From an uncultured Bacteroidales bacterium (GTDB lineage: Bacteria; Bacteroidota; Bacteroidia; Bacteroidales; WCHB1-69): a stretch of 50,535 nt of DNA. A program made the translations under genes and the position numbers. The stretch lies in the NCBI GenBank assembly GCA_937949745.1, contig CALECM010000112.1, positions 1 to 50,535 on the forward strand, given 5' to 3'. The notes under the pieces were generated by a model. The model made no database searches. It was not told the DNA's origin and saw only the letters and a list, made by a program, of their open reading frames with translations. Numbering within the stretch: the stretch's first letter is position 1; every line of letters begins with the position of its first letter. Shown here piece after piece: positions 1 through 8,222 of the stretch.

Positions 1-260
1 GGATCTTTAAAAAAGCAATGAAATAGAATTGTGAGATTCTTTAGTGTGTTCAGAAAGACATTGAATGAAATGATTCAGAAGTTTTTTATCCGTAGCCTTC
101 GACGGGCTTAGCCAACAGGGAAAAATCTACTCTTGATGTCTTCCTGAGCGAAGCGAAGGATCTTAAAAAGCAATGAATTCTTCACTGCGTTCAGAATGAC
201 ATTGAATGATAAATGTTTCAAAAGGTTTTCTATCCGTAGCGTCGAAAGGCTAAGCCAACA
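1..260. repeat. Tandem imperfect direct repeat of a dispersed intergenic element
   Basis: Two related copies lie side by side. Copy A covers about 1-117 and copy B about 158-260, separated by about 40 bp. Both begin with GGATCTTT or GGATCTTA followed by AAAAAGCAATG, share a central TTCAGAA(T/A)GACATTGAATGA block, and end with TATCCGTAGC, a TCGA-containing segment and (C)TTAGCCAACA or CTAAGCCAACA. Copy A has about 12 extra bases near its left end. The GAGCGAAGCGAAGGATCTT block before copy B, read on the minus strand, gives the spurious peptide pattern 'LRFAQED' that recurs in Bacteroidota intergenic repeats; a 60-codon frame here is therefore not called as a gene. A relative lies at 24721-24915. 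Copy A may be cut by the window edge. The rest of the gene-free stretch, 261-403, holds only a promoter-like box. Confidence 0.75.
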
Positions 261-369
261 ATCCGGAATAGATTTACCGTATACTTCCAAACGGAATTAG
301 GGAGATATGTATACCGAACACCATAGCCGGGCCCGTCGAAGATACCGGAGGTACCCGGGATTTTTCATC

Positions 370-377
370 TATATTTG
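370..377 (+). promoter_or_regulatory. Putative -7 promoter box for the 404 flavoprotein gene
   Basis: TATATTTG fits the Bacteroidota -7 consensus TAnnTTTG and ends 26 bases before the ATG at 404. No convincing -33 TTTG element is seen at the usual spacing. Confidence 0.5.
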
Positions 378-403
378 CCGCATATTAATTTATCAAAATA
401 AAG

Positions 404-1435
404 ATGTACGATGTTATCGTGATAGGCGCGGGTCCGGCGGGATGCAGCAGTGCGAAAAGAATAGCCGGTAAAGGTTACAAAGTATTATTGGTCGAAAGGA
501 AAAAACTGCCGCGGGAAAAACCGTGTTCCGGTATTCTGATCCGGAAATCTATGGAATTAGTGAAAAAATACTTCGGGACTTACCCGCCGGAAATAGTTTT
601 TTCCTCGCCGCATGAAAACCGGGGAATGGTCTTTACAACTTATGAAGGAAAAGAATACCGGTTTGAAGACAAGGGACTTAACATTCGTCGTGATTTGCTT
701 GACCATTGGCTGACGGTAAAAGCCGGTGAATCCGGTACCGTGATCAAGAGTTCCACAATCGCCTTATCCTGCCATGAGCAGCAGGAATATGTCGAAGTTG
801 TATTAAAAAAAGGAACATTATATACGGAAAAAGCCCGCTATGTAATTATTTGCGATGGCGCCGCCGGTCCGTTGAAACGTAAACTATTCCCTTCAACTGC
901 TGACAACATATTCACCTATCAGGCATTTTGCCGGGGAAATATTTCTCTGGATCCGCATTATTTTTATGCATACCTGCAACCCGGATTTTCCGAATACGAC
1001 GCCTGGTTCAATGTCAAAGACGATCATCTCATTTTCGGGGTAGCGGTAAGAGATCCCCGAACAGCAAAAACGTATCATGGGAAGTTCCTGGAATATATGA
1101 AAAAACAATATGCCGCCGCCATAGAAAAAATTACCAAAACCGAATCATGGGTAATGCCCCGGATCCGCCCGGGATGCCCTGTTGACTATGGAGAAGGCCG
1201 TATTCTTCTGGCGGGAGAGACCGCCGGATTCCTTAATCCTATGGGAGAAGGCATCTCGTGTGCTTTGGAAAGCGGTTATGAAGCGGCCAATACGATTATC
1301 TGTGCTTTAGATAATCCGGGAACAGTTTCTCCGTCATCTTTATATAAAGAAAAAACCTCATCTATTCAGGAATATATGTTAAGGCAATGGCGGTTTGTAG
1401 GACACATGTCTCCGTTTTTCGAGATGATGAAATAA
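404..1435 (+). CDS. FAD-dependent oxidoreductase, geranylgeranyl reductase family
   Basis: The 343-residue protein starts directly with an FAD dinucleotide-binding loop, VIGAGPAGCSSA (about residues 6-17), preceded by a beta strand. The conserved ERKKLPREKPCSG segment (about 31-43) and a late motif ILLAGETAGFLNPMGEGI (about residues 267-284) match the second FAD-contacting region of the geranylgeranyl reductase/halogenase-like group A flavoproteins. Family members saturate isoprenoid chains or oxidise small molecules; the substrate cannot be told here. No signal peptide or membrane helix is seen, so it is probably cytoplasmic or membrane-associated. It is followed after about 105 bp by an MFS exporter on the same strand. 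The length is slightly short for the family (usually 370-400), with a short C-terminus. Confidence 0.8.
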   Translation: MYDVIVIGAGPAGCSSAKRIAGKGYKVLLVERKKLPREKPCSGILIRKSMELVKKYFGTYPPEIVFSSPHENRGMVFTTYEGKEYRFEDKGLNIRRDLLDHWLTVKAGESGTVIKSSTIALSCHEQQEYVEVVLKKGTLYTEKARYVIICDGAAGPLKRKLFPSTADNIFTYQAFCRGNISLDPHYFYAYLQPGFSEYDAWFNVKDDHLIFGVAVRDPRTAKTYHGKFLEYMKKQYAAAIEKITKTESWVMPRIRPGCPVDYGEGRILLAGETAGFLNPMGEGISCALESGYEAANTIICALDNPGTVSPSSLYKEKTSSIQEYMLRQWRFVGHMSPFFEMMK

Positions 1436-1540
1436 AAAGCCCATGGACCCAATGAACTGTTGGAGGAGGATTTTGTTATTCCGTGACGTTTAAGCGGACA
1501 ATCATGATACCGGCAAAGGAAATAGTTTCTTGCAATAAGT

Positions 1541-2950
1541 ATGAAAAATGAGATCGAATCAAAAGAGATAAATACGTCGAGAGGACTAGCCGTACTTTGC
1601 ACGGCAGCTTTCCTGGTTCCTTTCATGGGATCAGCCATTAATCTGGCTTTACCCGAGATAAGCATGGCTTTCTCCATGAAAGCCGTAACCCTGACCTGGA
1701 TGGCCACAGCCTACCTTATCTCTACGGCCGTTTTTCAAATTCCATTCGCACGGGTAGCAGATCTGCTGGGACGAAAAAAGATCTTTCTGCTGGGTGTGTT
1801 TATTTTTTCTCTTTGTACTTTATTATGCGGATTCGCCGTTTCCGGAACATTTTTAATTACATTACGTTTCCTGTCGGGTATCGGCAGCGCCATGATGTTC
1901 GGTACCAATATCGCGATCATCACCTCCATGTTCCCGCCTGATAAAAGGGGAAAAGCCCTGGGGATCAATTCCGCTGTGGTATATGCGGCTTTAGCCGCCG
2001 GTCCATTCCTGGGTGGAATGCTTACCCATTACCTGGGCTGGCAGAGTATATTTTTCACCTGCGCCGCTGTGGGACTGGTAGTATTGATCGGTTCCCATTT
2101 TTTCCTGAAAGGGGAATGGATTGAATCCAAAGGAGAGAAATTCGACTGGCCGGGAAGTATTCTGTATGGAGTGGGACTGGCAACCTTAATCTACGGATTT
2201 TCCAATTTGCCGCATCTTCCTGGCGTCATATGTTTATGTAGCGGTATCCTGATCCTCCTCTTTTTTATTTACTATGAAAATAAAAGTACCTATCCGGTAT
2301 TTAACGTGAAGTTATTCAGCGGAAACCGGGTATTCACCCTTTCCTCCCTGGCTGCCCTGATCAATTACGCCGCTACTTCGGCCATCGCTTTCATGCTCAG
2401 TCTGTACCTGCAATATATCAGAGGCCTGGACGCCAGTCACGCGGGTATTATCCTGATCTCGCAGGCCTGTGTACAATCCGCATTTTCATTGATCGCGGGC
2501 GCCCTCTCCAACCGGTATTCTCCCTCGCGGATGGCTACCTGGGGAATGGGCATCATCGTGGCGGGCATTTTCGGACTGATCTTTCTCGATACGGATACCT
2601 CCTACTGGATCATCGTTTTACTTCTGGTATTATTGGGAGTCGGTTTCGGTATTTTCTCGTCGCCGAACACCAATGTGATCATGAGTTCCGTTAAAAAACA
2701 ATATTATTCCCAGGCTTCCGCCACGACCGGCACGATGCGTCTTACGGGACAGGCTTTCAGTATGGGAATTGCCGGTATGGCTATTTCTTTTTATGTAGGC
2801 AACCGGAACATTACGCCGGATCTTCATCCCGCTTTTATGCAAAGTATGAAAATGACTTTCATCATTTTCGTTTTTCTTTGTCTTATCGGAGTATATGCTT
2901 CTTCCGTCAGGAACAGAAAATCTAAAAAGATACGGGAAATCGAAGCATGA
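1541..2950 (+). CDS. MFS transporter, DHA2 (EmrB/QacA-like) drug or metabolite exporter
   Basis: The 469-residue protein is almost entirely hydrophobic, with about 14 predicted membrane segments beginning near residue 17. An MFS motif A, RVADLLGRKK, sits between the second and third segments at about residues 66-75. A segment like motif C is present around residues 145-155 (AALAAGPFLGG). These features and the length fit proton-driven drug:H+ antiporters of the 14-TMS DHA2 family. It acts in the inner membrane. No membrane-fusion (EmrA) or TolC partner lies next to it, so substrate and partners are unknown. It may be co-transcribed with the upstream flavoprotein gene, with a spacer of 105 bp. 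The last residues are a basic cytoplasmic tail. Confidence 0.85.
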   Translation: MKNEIESKEINTSRGLAVLCTAAFLVPFMGSAINLALPEISMAFSMKAVTLTWMATAYLISTAVFQIPFARVADLLGRKKIFLLGVFIFSLCTLLCGFAVSGTFLITLRFLSGIGSAMMFGTNIAIITSMFPPDKRGKALGINSAVVYAALAAGPFLGGMLTHYLGWQSIFFTCAAVGLVVLIGSHFFLKGEWIESKGEKFDWPGSILYGVGLATLIYGFSNLPHLPGVICLCSGILILLFFIYYENKSTYPVFNVKLFSGNRVFTLSSLAALINYAATSAIAFMLSLYLQYIRGLDASHAGIILISQACVQSAFSLIAGALSNRYSPSRMATWGMGIIVAGIFGLIFLDTDTSYWIIVLLLVLLGVGFGIFSSPNTNVIMSSVKKQYYSQASATTGTMRLTGQAFSMGIAGMAISFYVGNRNITPDLHPAFMQSMKMTFIIFVFLCLIGVYASSVRNRKSKKIREIEA

Positions 2951-3110
2951 AGGATTAGGGTTTCAGAAAATATCCCGAATATCTAATATACATTACAGAA
3001 TAAGAATATTATGAGGATTGCATAAATACCCTTGTAAGTTTCACAGATTCAACCATGACATTTCCGGTAGGTGCGTCACATCACAGTTAAATTAAAAATA
3101 TTCCACGGCT

Positions 3111-4220
3111 TTACATAATACCCAAAAGACCGGCAATCGGATCTCCACTCATCAGGTCTTCTTTAAAAAAGATATGAATACCGAAAGCTTTTGCCCGCTG
3201 GCAATAATAATTTGTCATCTTTAATTCGGAATCCAGCGTAAATATAGAACTTCGGGAATATAAACCCAGGTTATTCTGTAAGGCGGTCGATTTATATATG
3301 GTGAGCGGTATAATATTTTCTTCCCTCTCTTCGGATTCATAATAAAGTGACGTTTTGCATTCAATGGTATATAGAAGTCCGTCGTGAACCATCATCACAT
3401 CGAATTCATTTTCCGCACCTTCCCTTTTGATGGATATTCCCGCTTTGAGGTTTTCTCCGGGATTGAGTTCATTACGCAGACGGTAATAGACATAATCTTC
3501 GAACCAATTACCGGTAAGATACCTTACTTCATACTTATTGAGAATATTTTTTTCGGGATCCTGAAACGGAAAATCTATTTCCTTCAACCAGGTTTCCAAA
3601 CCGGGAATAAGCCGTACGGGAAGCTTTTTATTCCTGTACTTCTGCAATTCCGTCAATATCGGATCATAGTATTTCATATCAATATGGGTATACCAGTCGA
3701 AAAAAACGGAAGTATAACTTTGGGTGATACGGGTTTTCCTCTTCTCTTTCCGGGTCTCTTTCATTTCAAAACCGTAACCGCATAAATATTCGGATAGGGT
3801 AACAGGGTGTTTTATTTCATATTCCTTCTCTCTTTTTCTCGGGAAAAGCTGAATCCTTTTTTCGCTTCCGCCCGCCATATAATATATTTCGGCACCCCAC
3901 TCCTTAAAAAAATCCATGGCTGTAAGGGAAGTGACTTTAGTCCCGCCCGAAACATTGACCCATATCTTTTCATACCCGTCATAATCAACTTCTTCCAAAC
4001 GATCACGAATATGACGTACCGAAAAAGGATCTATATATTTAAGTGTTACGTTTTCTTCGGGTAAATTACAGGTTTTGATAATATTACGGCTAACCCGCAA
4101 TTGCTCGAGTTCTTCCGTCGTCATAAAAAGGTATTGGGAATCCTTAAGTCGCAATTCCTTGATGAACTGGATATTGTAAATAGTTTCCTCACTCGTGAGA
4201 ATGACCAGTAATGTTTTCAT
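3111..4220 (-). CDS. Card1/Can2-like CARF-domain nuclease (DUF1887)
   Basis: The 369-residue protein has an N-terminal Rossmann-like CARF domain (about 1-145) opening with a strand and an LTSEET turn. It carries the ligand-loop motif NVSGGTKVTSLTAMDFF at about 89-105. The C-terminal part is a PD-(D/E)XK nuclease domain: GNWFEDYVYYRL at 237-248, then NEFDV with Asp274 and IECKT with Glu287 and Lys289. Length, order and motifs match Card1 and Can2. In that family, cyclic tetra-adenylate made by type III CRISPR Cas10 binds the CARF domain and switches on metal-dependent cleavage of single-stranded DNA and RNA or nicking of supercoiled DNA. No cas gene or CRISPR array lies in this window. The start at 4220 is preferred over an in-frame ATG at 4271 because the CARF strand begins there. 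A near-consensus TATCTTTC box lies at 4245-4252 on the minus strand. It faces the MFS gene tail to tail; nothing notable is seen in the 160-bp spacer. Confidence 0.85.
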   Translation of the reverse strand: MKTLLVILTSEETIYNIQFIKELRLKDSQYLFMTTEELEQLRVSRNIIKTCNLPEENVTLKYIDPFSVRHIRDRLEEVDYDGYEKIWVNVSGGTKVTSLTAMDFFKEWGAEIYYMAGGSEKRIQLFPRKREKEYEIKHPVTLSEYLCGYGFEMKETRKEKRKTRITQSYTSVFFDWYTHIDMKYYDPILTELQKYRNKKLPVRLIPGLETWLKEIDFPFQDPEKNILNKYEVRYLTGNWFEDYVYYRLRNELNPGENLKAGISIKREGAENEFDVMMVHDGLLYTIECKTSLYYESEEREENIIPLTIYKSTALQNNLGLYSRSSIFTLDSELKMTNYYCQRAKAFGIHIFFKEDLMSGDPIAGLLGIM

Positions 4221-4379
4221 ATTCTTATTAATGTTACGGCTCCGGAAAGATATGATCTTACCGCAGATCATTAATATCGTTAAATTTTCCTTAAAGTTAC
4301 ATTTTAAAACCGGAAAGATGCTAAAACGCCGGCAATGTTAAATAATCTTAAATTATTTCTTTCCGTATCGGAAATTCGA

Positions 4380-4387
4380 TATCTTTG
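4380..4387 (+). promoter_or_regulatory. Putative -7 promoter box for the flavodoxin-like gene
   Basis: TATCTTTG matches TAnnTTTG exactly and lies 43 bases before the chosen ATG at 4431. It falls inside a longer possible reading frame starting at 4335, which supports the later start. Confidence 0.6.
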
Positions 4388-4430
4388 TATCCGATTACAG
4401 GAAATTTTACATTACTTAATTAAGATAGAT

Positions 4431-5021
4431 ATGAAAATAAAACTTTTATCCATTGTAACCCTTTGTCTGCTGATAGCAGGTTGCCAGAATAACAAAACGA
4501 GCCGGGGAACCGATAATGAAAAAAGTAACGGGAAAAAGATCCTGATCGTCTATTATTCCCATTCTTTCGGCAATACCCGCGCTTTGGCGGAACAGGTCCA
4601 TCATAAATTCGGAGGCGACCTGTTCGAAATCGAAATGGTCAACAACTATCCGGATAATGACCAGGAAGTGATCGCCATGGTAAAAGCCGAAATGGAAACC
4701 AACCCGGGTTATCGTCCGGAACTGAAAAATAAAGTGACCGGAATGAAAGATTATGATGTGGTTTTCATCGGCAGTCCTATCTGGTTCGGTACCGCGGCCG
4801 CGCCGGTTTTCACCTTTATGGATTCTTATGATTTTTCCGGAAAAACGATTATTCCGTTTTATACCTGTGGCGGCGGGGATGAAGGCACTTTCGTAAAAGA
4901 CCTCAAAGAAGCCGTACCTAACGCCAATTTTATTCCCGGATTCGGCAATAATAAATCCGAGAGGGAAAATGGCACGCACATTGAAAAAGTAAATCAGCGA
5001 CTTGATCAGATCGTGTTATAG
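4431..5021 (+). CDS. Flavodoxin-like lipoprotein
   Basis: From the ATG at 4431 the protein is 196 residues long. It has a lipoprotein signal peptide: MKIKLL, a hydrophobic stretch, then the lipobox LIAGC with Cys18. The mature part is a flavodoxin fold. ILIVYYSHSFGNTRALAEQV gives the FMN phosphate loop, and VVFIGSPIWFGTAAAPV and IIPFYTCGGGDEGTF give the isoalloxazine-contacting loops. Such proteins are FMN-dependent quinone or electron-transfer reductases; a lipid anchor would put this one at a periplasmic or outer-membrane face. The longer frame from 4335 would bury the signal peptide and is rejected. It ends before a strong hairpin terminator at 5039-5068. Confidence 0.85.
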   Translation: MKIKLLSIVTLCLLIAGCQNNKTSRGTDNEKSNGKKILIVYYSHSFGNTRALAEQVHHKFGGDLFEIEMVNNYPDNDQEVIAMVKAEMETNPGYRPELKNKVTGMKDYDVVFIGSPIWFGTAAAPVFTFMDSYDFSGKTIIPFYTCGGGDEGTFVKDLKEAVPNANFIPGFGNNKSERENGTHIEKVNQRLDQIVL

Positions 5022-5038
5022 AAGCGACAGATAAATAA

Positions 5039-5068
5039 AAAAAGCCGGTGGTTTAACACCGGCTTTTT
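5039..5068. terminator. Bidirectional intrinsic terminator
   Basis: A perfect 12-bp stem, AAAAAGCCGGTG with CACCGGCTTTTT, encloses the loop GTTTAA. The T-runs on both strands let it end the flavodoxin gene (plus) and the zinc-ribbon gene (minus). Confidence 0.9.
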
Positions 5069-5093
5069 AATCATTAACCAATTCATTATAATA

Positions 5094-5312
5094 TTACATA
5101 CAGGATGTATTATTATCTTTTTCTTCTATATCTTCTATTTTCGTTTTTATAGAATCAATATTATCCACTGCCCGGCTGAAACAAATCGGCCCGATAATGG
5201 TATGACAATTCGAACAATACAATACTTTGATCTCCTGACCGTCATTTTCAGGCATTAATTTTTCCACCAAAAAAGTATTATTACCGCATTTGGGACATTT
5301 TGACGTTGCCAT
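5094..5312 (-). CDS. Small zinc-ribbon protein
   Basis: A 72-residue protein with two cysteine knuckles, CPKCGNN at about residues 6-12 and YCSNCHT at about residues 32-38, spaced as in a rubredoxin-type zinc ribbon. A Lys/Glu/Asp-rich tail follows. It probably binds one zinc ion and could contact nucleic acid or protein; no specific function is recognised. It is convergent with the flavodoxin gene across a shared terminator. No clear TAnnTTTG box was found in its 180-bp upstream region, which instead holds a 7-bp inverted repeat (GAAACCG at 5392-5398 and CGGTTTC at 5421-5427) within its likely leader. Confidence 0.7.
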   Translation of the reverse strand: MATSKCPKCGNNTFLVEKLMPENDGQEIKVLYCSNCHTIIGPICFSRAVDNIDSIKTKIEDIEEKDNNTSCM

Positions 5313-5455
5313 AGCTATTATATTAAGTGTAACATATTTTGATTATTAAACGTGCCAATAGTCATAATGTTTAATTTCACCTGATGGTTTTGAAACCGGT
5401 GAAAAGTCCGGATGCCAAAACGGTTTCTTTTTCAAACTGGGAACCGGGCATAAAA

Positions 5456-5477
5456 AAAGCGGCTTAAAAGCCGCTTT
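5456..5477 (-). terminator. Intrinsic terminator of the cyclic-2,3-DPG synthetase homologue
   Basis: AAAGCGGC and GCCGCTTT pair across a 6-base loop. On the minus strand the stem is followed by a run of seven T residues, just after the stop at 5495. Confidence 0.9.
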
Positions 5478-5494
5478 AAGTATATACTACCGGA

Positions 5495-6856
5495 TTATTT
5501 TTTCTTACCCGGTTTGATTTTAAATTTCTTAACGAAATCCGCTAAAACGTCTTCCAAGTTGGGTTTGCCGATTTCCTGTAGTTCATAACCGATTTTTACC
5601 ACAGGTTGTTTAATTTTAATAAACCTTGGCAGATCGATCGGGGTTCCGATCACAACGGCATCACAAGGTGTATTGGCAATGGTTTTTTCAAGGTCTTTCA
5701 TTTGTTTGTCGCCATAACCCATAGCCGGAAGTAATGTTCCGATTTCAGGATATGTTTCGAAAGTTCCTTTAATTTCACCTACCACGTAAGGTCTGGGATC
5801 TACCAGTTCGGCCGCACCGCATTTCATCGCTGCTACGGTACCGGCTCCGATTTTCATTTCACCGTGGGTTAATGTCGGACCATCTTCTACCACCAATACT
5901 CTTTTACCTTTTATCAGTTCCGGTTTATCGATAGTAAGGGTTGAAGCGGCATCGATCACCATAGCTTTCGGATTGATGGCAGCCAGGTTTTTGCGTACTT
6001 CAATGATATTTTCAAGGCATGCGGAGTCAATTTTATTGATCACCATTACGTCAGCCATACGGGCTACCACTTCACCCGGATAATAACTGATCTCAGCGCC
6101 GGGACGCAACGGGTCGGCAACGCCTACCATTAAATCCGGCTGATAGAAGGGGAAATCGTTGTTTCCGCCATCCCACAATACAACATCACATCCGTCGGGA
6201 TCGTTTTCGGCTTCACGAAGGATCGCTTCATAATCAACGCCCGCATAAATCACGTTCCTTTTGGTAACCACGTGAGGTTCGTATTCTTCCATTTCTTCGA
6301 TGGTACAATTGTGTTTTTTAAGGTCTTCAACGGTTGCGAACCTTTGTACTTTTTGTTTATTCAAATCCGGGTCATAAGGCATAGGATGACGAACCGCCAC
6401 TACTTTAAGGCCCATTCCGGTAAGGATCTCGATAATTCTTCTGGAAGTTTGTGATTTTCCGCAACCGGTACGGGTAGCACCAACAGCGATAACCGGTTTT
6501 TTAGATTTGATCATGGTATTTTTGGGTCCCATCAGAACGAAATCAGCTCCGGACGCATTGACGATAGCGCTAACGCGCATTACATAGTTATACGGTTTAT
6601 CGCTATAAGCGAAAACACACTCATCCACATCTAATTTCTTGATCAATTCGGGCAATTCCGATTCTTTATAGATCGGAATACCTTTCGGATATAAATCTTT
6701 ACCGGCTAATTCTGCAGGATAAGGTCTTCCGTCAATTCCGGGGATCTGTTCTGCGGTAAAAGCCACAACATTGTAATTCTTGTTTCCTCTGAAAAATGTA
6801 TTGAAGTTGTGGAAATCTCTTCCGGCAGCTCCAATAATAATGACGTTTCTTTTCAT
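5495..6856 (-). CDS. Cyclic 2,3-diphosphoglycerate synthetase homologue (P-loop NTPase)
   Basis: The 453-residue protein begins KRNVIIIGAAGRDFHNF, followed by an N-terminal Rossmann-like domain to about residue 118. A P-loop domain then opens with VGATRTGCGKSQTSRR (126-140). VLWDGGNNDFPF and MVINKIDSA are later nucleotide-site motifs. This matches the cyclic 2,3-diphosphoglycerate synthetase family of methanogens, which closes 2,3-bisphosphoglycerate to the cyclic diphosphate using ATP. The bacterial members are common, but their physiological reaction is poorly established. No signal peptide is present. ATG at 6856 is preferred over the one at 6862 because the strand MKRNVIII begins there. 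The next gene upstream on the same strand is the 2,3-bisphosphoglycerate-dependent mutase gpmA, separated by a terminator. Confidence 0.8.
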   Translation of the reverse strand: MKRNVIIIGAAGRDFHNFNTFFRGNKNYNVVAFTAEQIPGIDGRPYPAELAGKDLYPKGIPIYKESELPELIKKLDVDECVFAYSDKPYNYVMRVSAIVNASGADFVLMGPKNTMIKSKKPVIAVGATRTGCGKSQTSRRIIEILTGMGLKVVAVRHPMPYDPDLNKQKVQRFATVEDLKKHNCTIEEMEEYEPHVVTKRNVIYAGVDYEAILREAENDPDGCDVVLWDGGNNDFPFYQPDLMVGVADPLRPGAEISYYPGEVVARMADVMVINKIDSACLENIIEVRKNLAAINPKAMVIDAASTLTIDKPELIKGKRVLVVEDGPTLTHGEMKIGAGTVAAMKCGAAELVDPRPYVVGEIKGTFETYPEIGTLLPAMGYGDKQMKDLEKTIANTPCDAVVIGTPIDLPRFIKIKQPVVKIGYELQEIGKPNLEDVLADFVKKFKIKPGKKK

Positions 6857-6909
6857 AAACAACTGTTTTTAATTATAAGGTTAAATCTAAAATGATCACA
6901 TAAGGCTGG

Positions 6910-6917
6910 CAAAGGTA
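6910..6917 (-). promoter_or_regulatory. Putative -7 promoter box for the 5495-6856 gene
   Basis: On the minus strand the box reads TACCTTTG, matching TAnnTTTG, and ends 53 bases before the ATG. With the gpmA terminator behind it, the gene appears to be its own transcription unit. Confidence 0.55.
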
Positions 6918-7032
6918 CAATTTTTTTCGTAGAAATAAAAACGTTTGAATAAGATGTAAAATGTTTTTAATATTCGAAAACGTATTCAATTATACTAATT
7001 TTTAATCATTATCTCCTTTAATTGCATCAAAA

Positions 7033-7051
7033 AACCGGCCATAAGCCGGTT
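7033..7051 (-). terminator. Intrinsic terminator after gpmA
   Basis: AACCGGC pairs with GCCGGTT around a 5-base loop. On the minus strand a six-T run overlaps and follows the descending arm, downstream of the gpmA stop at 7068. Confidence 0.85.
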
Positions 7052-7067
7052 AAATATTTTAATATCA

Positions 7068-7817
7068 CTATTTCTTTTTAGTTTGATTGGCGACCTCATC
7101 CATCAATTTTTTCAAGGTTTCCTCATCGGCCAGGAAATAATCTTTAGTCACTTTAAAACTATCATCCATTTCCAATACATAAGGTATTCCGGTCGGAAGA
7201 TTGAGGGAGACGATTTCTTCATCGGAAATATCCATCAAATATTTTATAATACCCCGCAGGCTGTTACCGTGGGCAGTGACCAACACTTCATTATAAGTTT
7301 TCAGTTTTTGGGATATTTCATTTTCCCATAACGGGATGATCCTGTCGGTAGTATCGACCAGTGCCTCCGTCCCGGGCATGGCACCCTCTTCCCGGATACC
7401 GGCGTAACGGGGATCATGCTTGGGATGACGCTCATCATCTTCCGGTATGGCCGGCGGTCTTACATCATAACTCCTTCTCCACAACTGTACCTGATCAGCC
7501 CCGAACTTATCCACCATTTCCGTTTTATTCATACCCTGAAGATCACCGTAATGTTTTTCATTGAGTCTCCATGTTTTCTCATCGGGAATCCATAAAAGAT
7601 CCATTTCTTCCAACAGGATATTATTGGTCTTGATCGCTCTTTTTAACAGCGAAGTATACGAATAACGGAACTGGAAGCCGGCTTCTTTTAAAGATCTTCC
7701 CGCTTCGCGGGCTTCCCTGATTCCCCGTTCGGTAAGGTCGACATCCGTCCACCCCGTAAAAAGATTTTTCTCGTTCCATTCGCTTTGTCCGTGACGGACC
7801 AGTACTAATTTATACAT
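7068..7817 (-). CDS. gpmA: 2,3-bisphosphoglycerate-dependent phosphoglycerate mutase
   Basis: The 249-residue enzyme interconverts 3- and 2-phosphoglycerate in glycolysis and gluconeogenesis through a phosphohistidine primed by 2,3-bisphosphoglycerate. LVRHGQSEWNEKNLFTGW at about 6-23 carries the phosphorylated His9. LNEKHYGDLQG supplies the catalytic Glu region, and VTAHGNSLRG supplies the second active-site His. The length matches the dPGM family. It is last in a minus-strand set, thioredoxin-like to panC to panD to gpmA, starting 2 bp after the panD stop, so the two are probably translationally coupled. It ends at the terminator at 7033-7051. Confidence 0.97.
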   Translation of the reverse strand: MYKLVLVRHGQSEWNEKNLFTGWTDVDLTERGIREAREAGRSLKEAGFQFRYSYTSLLKRAIKTNNILLEEMDLLWIPDEKTWRLNEKHYGDLQGMNKTEMVDKFGADQVQLWRRSYDVRPPAIPEDDERHPKHDPRYAGIREEGAMPGTEALVDTTDRIIPLWENEISQKLKTYNEVLVTAHGNSLRGIIKYLMDISDEEIVSLNLPTGIPYVLEMDDSFKVTKDYFLADEETLKKLMDEVANQTKKK

Positions 7818-7819
7818 GA

Positions 7820-8164
7820 TTATATCTTATTATTTTTATCAGGAAAAACGATAAAAGGTTTAAATTGTTTGGCCTCTTCAAAATCTATTTGTCCATAGGA
7901 GATAATCACAACCTGGTCTCCCACTGCCACCTTGCGCGCCGCGGGTCCGTTCAGGCAAATGACTCCCGAATCCTTGGCACCTTTGATAACATAGGTGTCG
8001 AATCTTTCTCCGTTGTTAAGATTTAATACCTGAACTTTCTCATTCTCAATCAGATTGGCGGCTTCCATTAAATTTTCATCTATGGTAATACTGCCCACGT
8101 AGTGCAGATTGGCTTCGGTGACGGTCGCCAGATGTATTTTTGATTTAAGGATTTCGATTTGCAT
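7820..8164 (-). CDS. panD: Aspartate 1-decarboxylase proenzyme
   Basis: The 114-residue protein makes beta-alanine from L-aspartate for pantothenate synthesis. YVGSITID at about 22-29 contains the Gly24-Ser25 self-cleavage site that generates the pyruvoyl group on the alpha chain. LNGPAARKVAVGDQVVIISYG matches the conserved second half. It follows panC by 58 bp, and its product is the co-substrate of PanC, so the pair forms the beta-alanine branch of coenzyme A synthesis. The protein is cytoplasmic. Confidence 0.97.
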   Translation of the reverse strand: MQIEILKSKIHLATVTEANLHYVGSITIDENLMEAANLIENEKVQVLNLNNGERFDTYVIKGAKDSGVICLNGPAARKVAVGDQVVIISYGQIDFEEAKQFKPFIVFPDKNNKI

Positions 8165-8222
8165 TTTTATTGATTTTGGTGAATCTACCTGATTAATGAT
8201 GAGGAAAACCGGTCATTCTCCA

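Noticed and set aside
108..290. 60-codon frame on the minus strand inside the tandem repeat
   Set aside because: Its sequence is the typical spurious translation of a dispersed Bacteroidota intergenic repeat.
4221..4271. Longer N-terminus for the Card1-like protein
   Set aside because: The added 17 residues precede the first CARF strand and cross a promoter-like box; the ATG at 4220 fits the family.
5392..5427. Inverted repeat GAAACCG/CGGTTTC followed by T residues, terminator-like on the plus strand
   Set aside because: No plus-strand gene ends before it and the loop is 22 bases; too weak to call as a terminator.
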